Source: GCA-2862585 sp963991165 (lineage in GTDB: Bacteria; Bacteroidota; Bacteroidia; Flavobacteriales; UBA7312). From it: a stretch of 5,198 bases of DNA. The stretch is from the NCBI GenBank assembly GCA_963991165.1, contig CAXDOW010000131.1, positions 1 to 5,198 of the forward strand, in the 5' to 3' direction. Under the pieces are notes generated by a model. That model was not told the origin of the DNA, ran no database searches, and saw only the letters and a list, made by a program, of their open reading frames with translations. Below, in pieces: positions 4,995 to 5,198 of this stretch; the stretch's first letter is position 1; every line of letters begins with the position of its first letter. The translations under genes and the position numbers were made by a program.

Positions 4995-5198
4995 ATGAAA
5001 CATTTGGTAGCAGGTTTGGTTTTGGCGTGTGCAGTTATGCTTGGAACCGCTAACAACGCTCAAGCTCATTGTGAAACTGGTCCAGTCCGAAAGGTTGTTA
5101 AGGCATCGGTTTCTGCTCCAGTGCTTGTTGTTCGTGGGTGGAAGAATGTCCAGCCTGTTCGCAAGGTTACCAAGGTTGCAATTGGTACACCAGTACTT
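4995..5198 (+). CDS. Exported protein with 12-residue PV repeats (3' end outside window)
   Basis: Sixty-eight codons are visible and the frame is still open at the window end. A textbook signal peptide opens it: MKH, a hydrophobic core (LVAGLVLACAVMLG, 4-17), then TANNAQA with predicted signal-peptidase I cleavage after Ala24. The mature part begins HCETG and then repeats with a 12-residue period: PV recurs at residues 30-31, 42-43, 54-55 and 66-67. Alternate units are more alike; PVRKVVKASVSAPVL and PVRKVTKVAIGTPVL (30-44 and 54-68) share 9 of 15 residues, so the higher-order unit is 24 residues. The mature part is basic (several Arg and Lys). A lipobox reading at Cys12 is unlikely because the hydrophobic core before it is too short. 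It has its own strong promoter and ribosome binding site, like an independently expressed accessory gene. Function is unknown; a periplasmic or surface-associated basic protein is inferred. Confidence 0.8.
   Translation, partial: MKHLVAGLVLACAVMLGTANNAQAHCETGPVRKVVKASVSAPVLVVRGWKNVQPVRKVTKVAIGTPVL
5082..5198 (+). repeat. 36-nt (12-codon) degenerate coding repeat
   Basis: Units begin at 5082, 5118, 5154 and 5190, each opening with a Pro-Val codon pair (CCA/CCT then GTN). Nucleotide identity between units is low, but first and third units share clear amino acid similarity, indicating an old internal duplication kept by selection on the protein. The array probably continues past the window. Confidence 0.65.

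Noticed and set aside
5019..5030. Lipobox (VLAC, residues 9-12) making the exported protein a lipoprotein
   Set aside because: Only about five hydrophobic residues precede it, the position before Ala is Leu rather than a small residue, and a clear AQA cleavage site follows at residue 24.

Overview
The window is about 5.2 kb of AT-rich, gene-dense DNA. Every credible gene lies on the + strand, and gaps are short or replaced by 4-8 bp overlaps. It most resembles an accessory stretch of a tailed-phage genome. The phage reading is an inference: no capsid, tail, terminase or polymerase gene is visible, so a bacterial chromosome segment is not excluded. Several protein styles here (the Cys-motif glycosyltransferase, the poly-Ser/Cys-rich protein, the exported PV-repeat protein) remind me of Planctomycetes and their viruses. 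That host guess is from memory and weak.

Layout. (1) Positions 2-346 hold the C-terminal end of a UV-damage endonuclease (UvdE) cut by the window start. (2) Two tiny two-helix membrane proteins follow (350-508 and 501-737). They overlap, and each is launched from an identical 17-nt start cassette. (3) A near-consensus sigma-70 promoter (757-785) drives a second cluster: a 42-aa membrane peptide (852-980), a PD-(D/E)XK-type nuclease-like protein (973-1524) and a full-length GMP reductase, GuaC (1521-2594). These are joined by 8 bp and 4 bp overlaps. (4) After a 51-nt gap containing TATAAATA come an unrecognised 95-aa protein (2646-2933), a poly-serine protein with a Cys-rich tail (2937-3533) and a GT-A-like glycosyltransferase (3572-4903). 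(5) A perfect TTGACA-N17-TATAAT promoter (4921-4949) drives an exported protein built on a 12-residue PV repeat, which runs off the window end (4995-5198).

How the genes may work together. UvdE points to DNA repair, the nuclease-like protein to DNA cleavage or processing, and GuaC to purine-pool remodelling (GMP to IMP). All three suit a lytic virus managing its own and host nucleic acid. The most suggestive pairing is the poly-Ser protein immediately upstream of the glycosyltransferase: a possible substrate and enzyme, by analogy with bacterial serine-rich repeat glycoproteins. The analogy is architectural only.

No tRNA, rRNA, CRISPR array, insertion sequence or convincing rho-independent terminator was seen. 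No gene-free stretch exceeds 300 bases. The longest, 738-851, holds the first promoter and a 5' leader.
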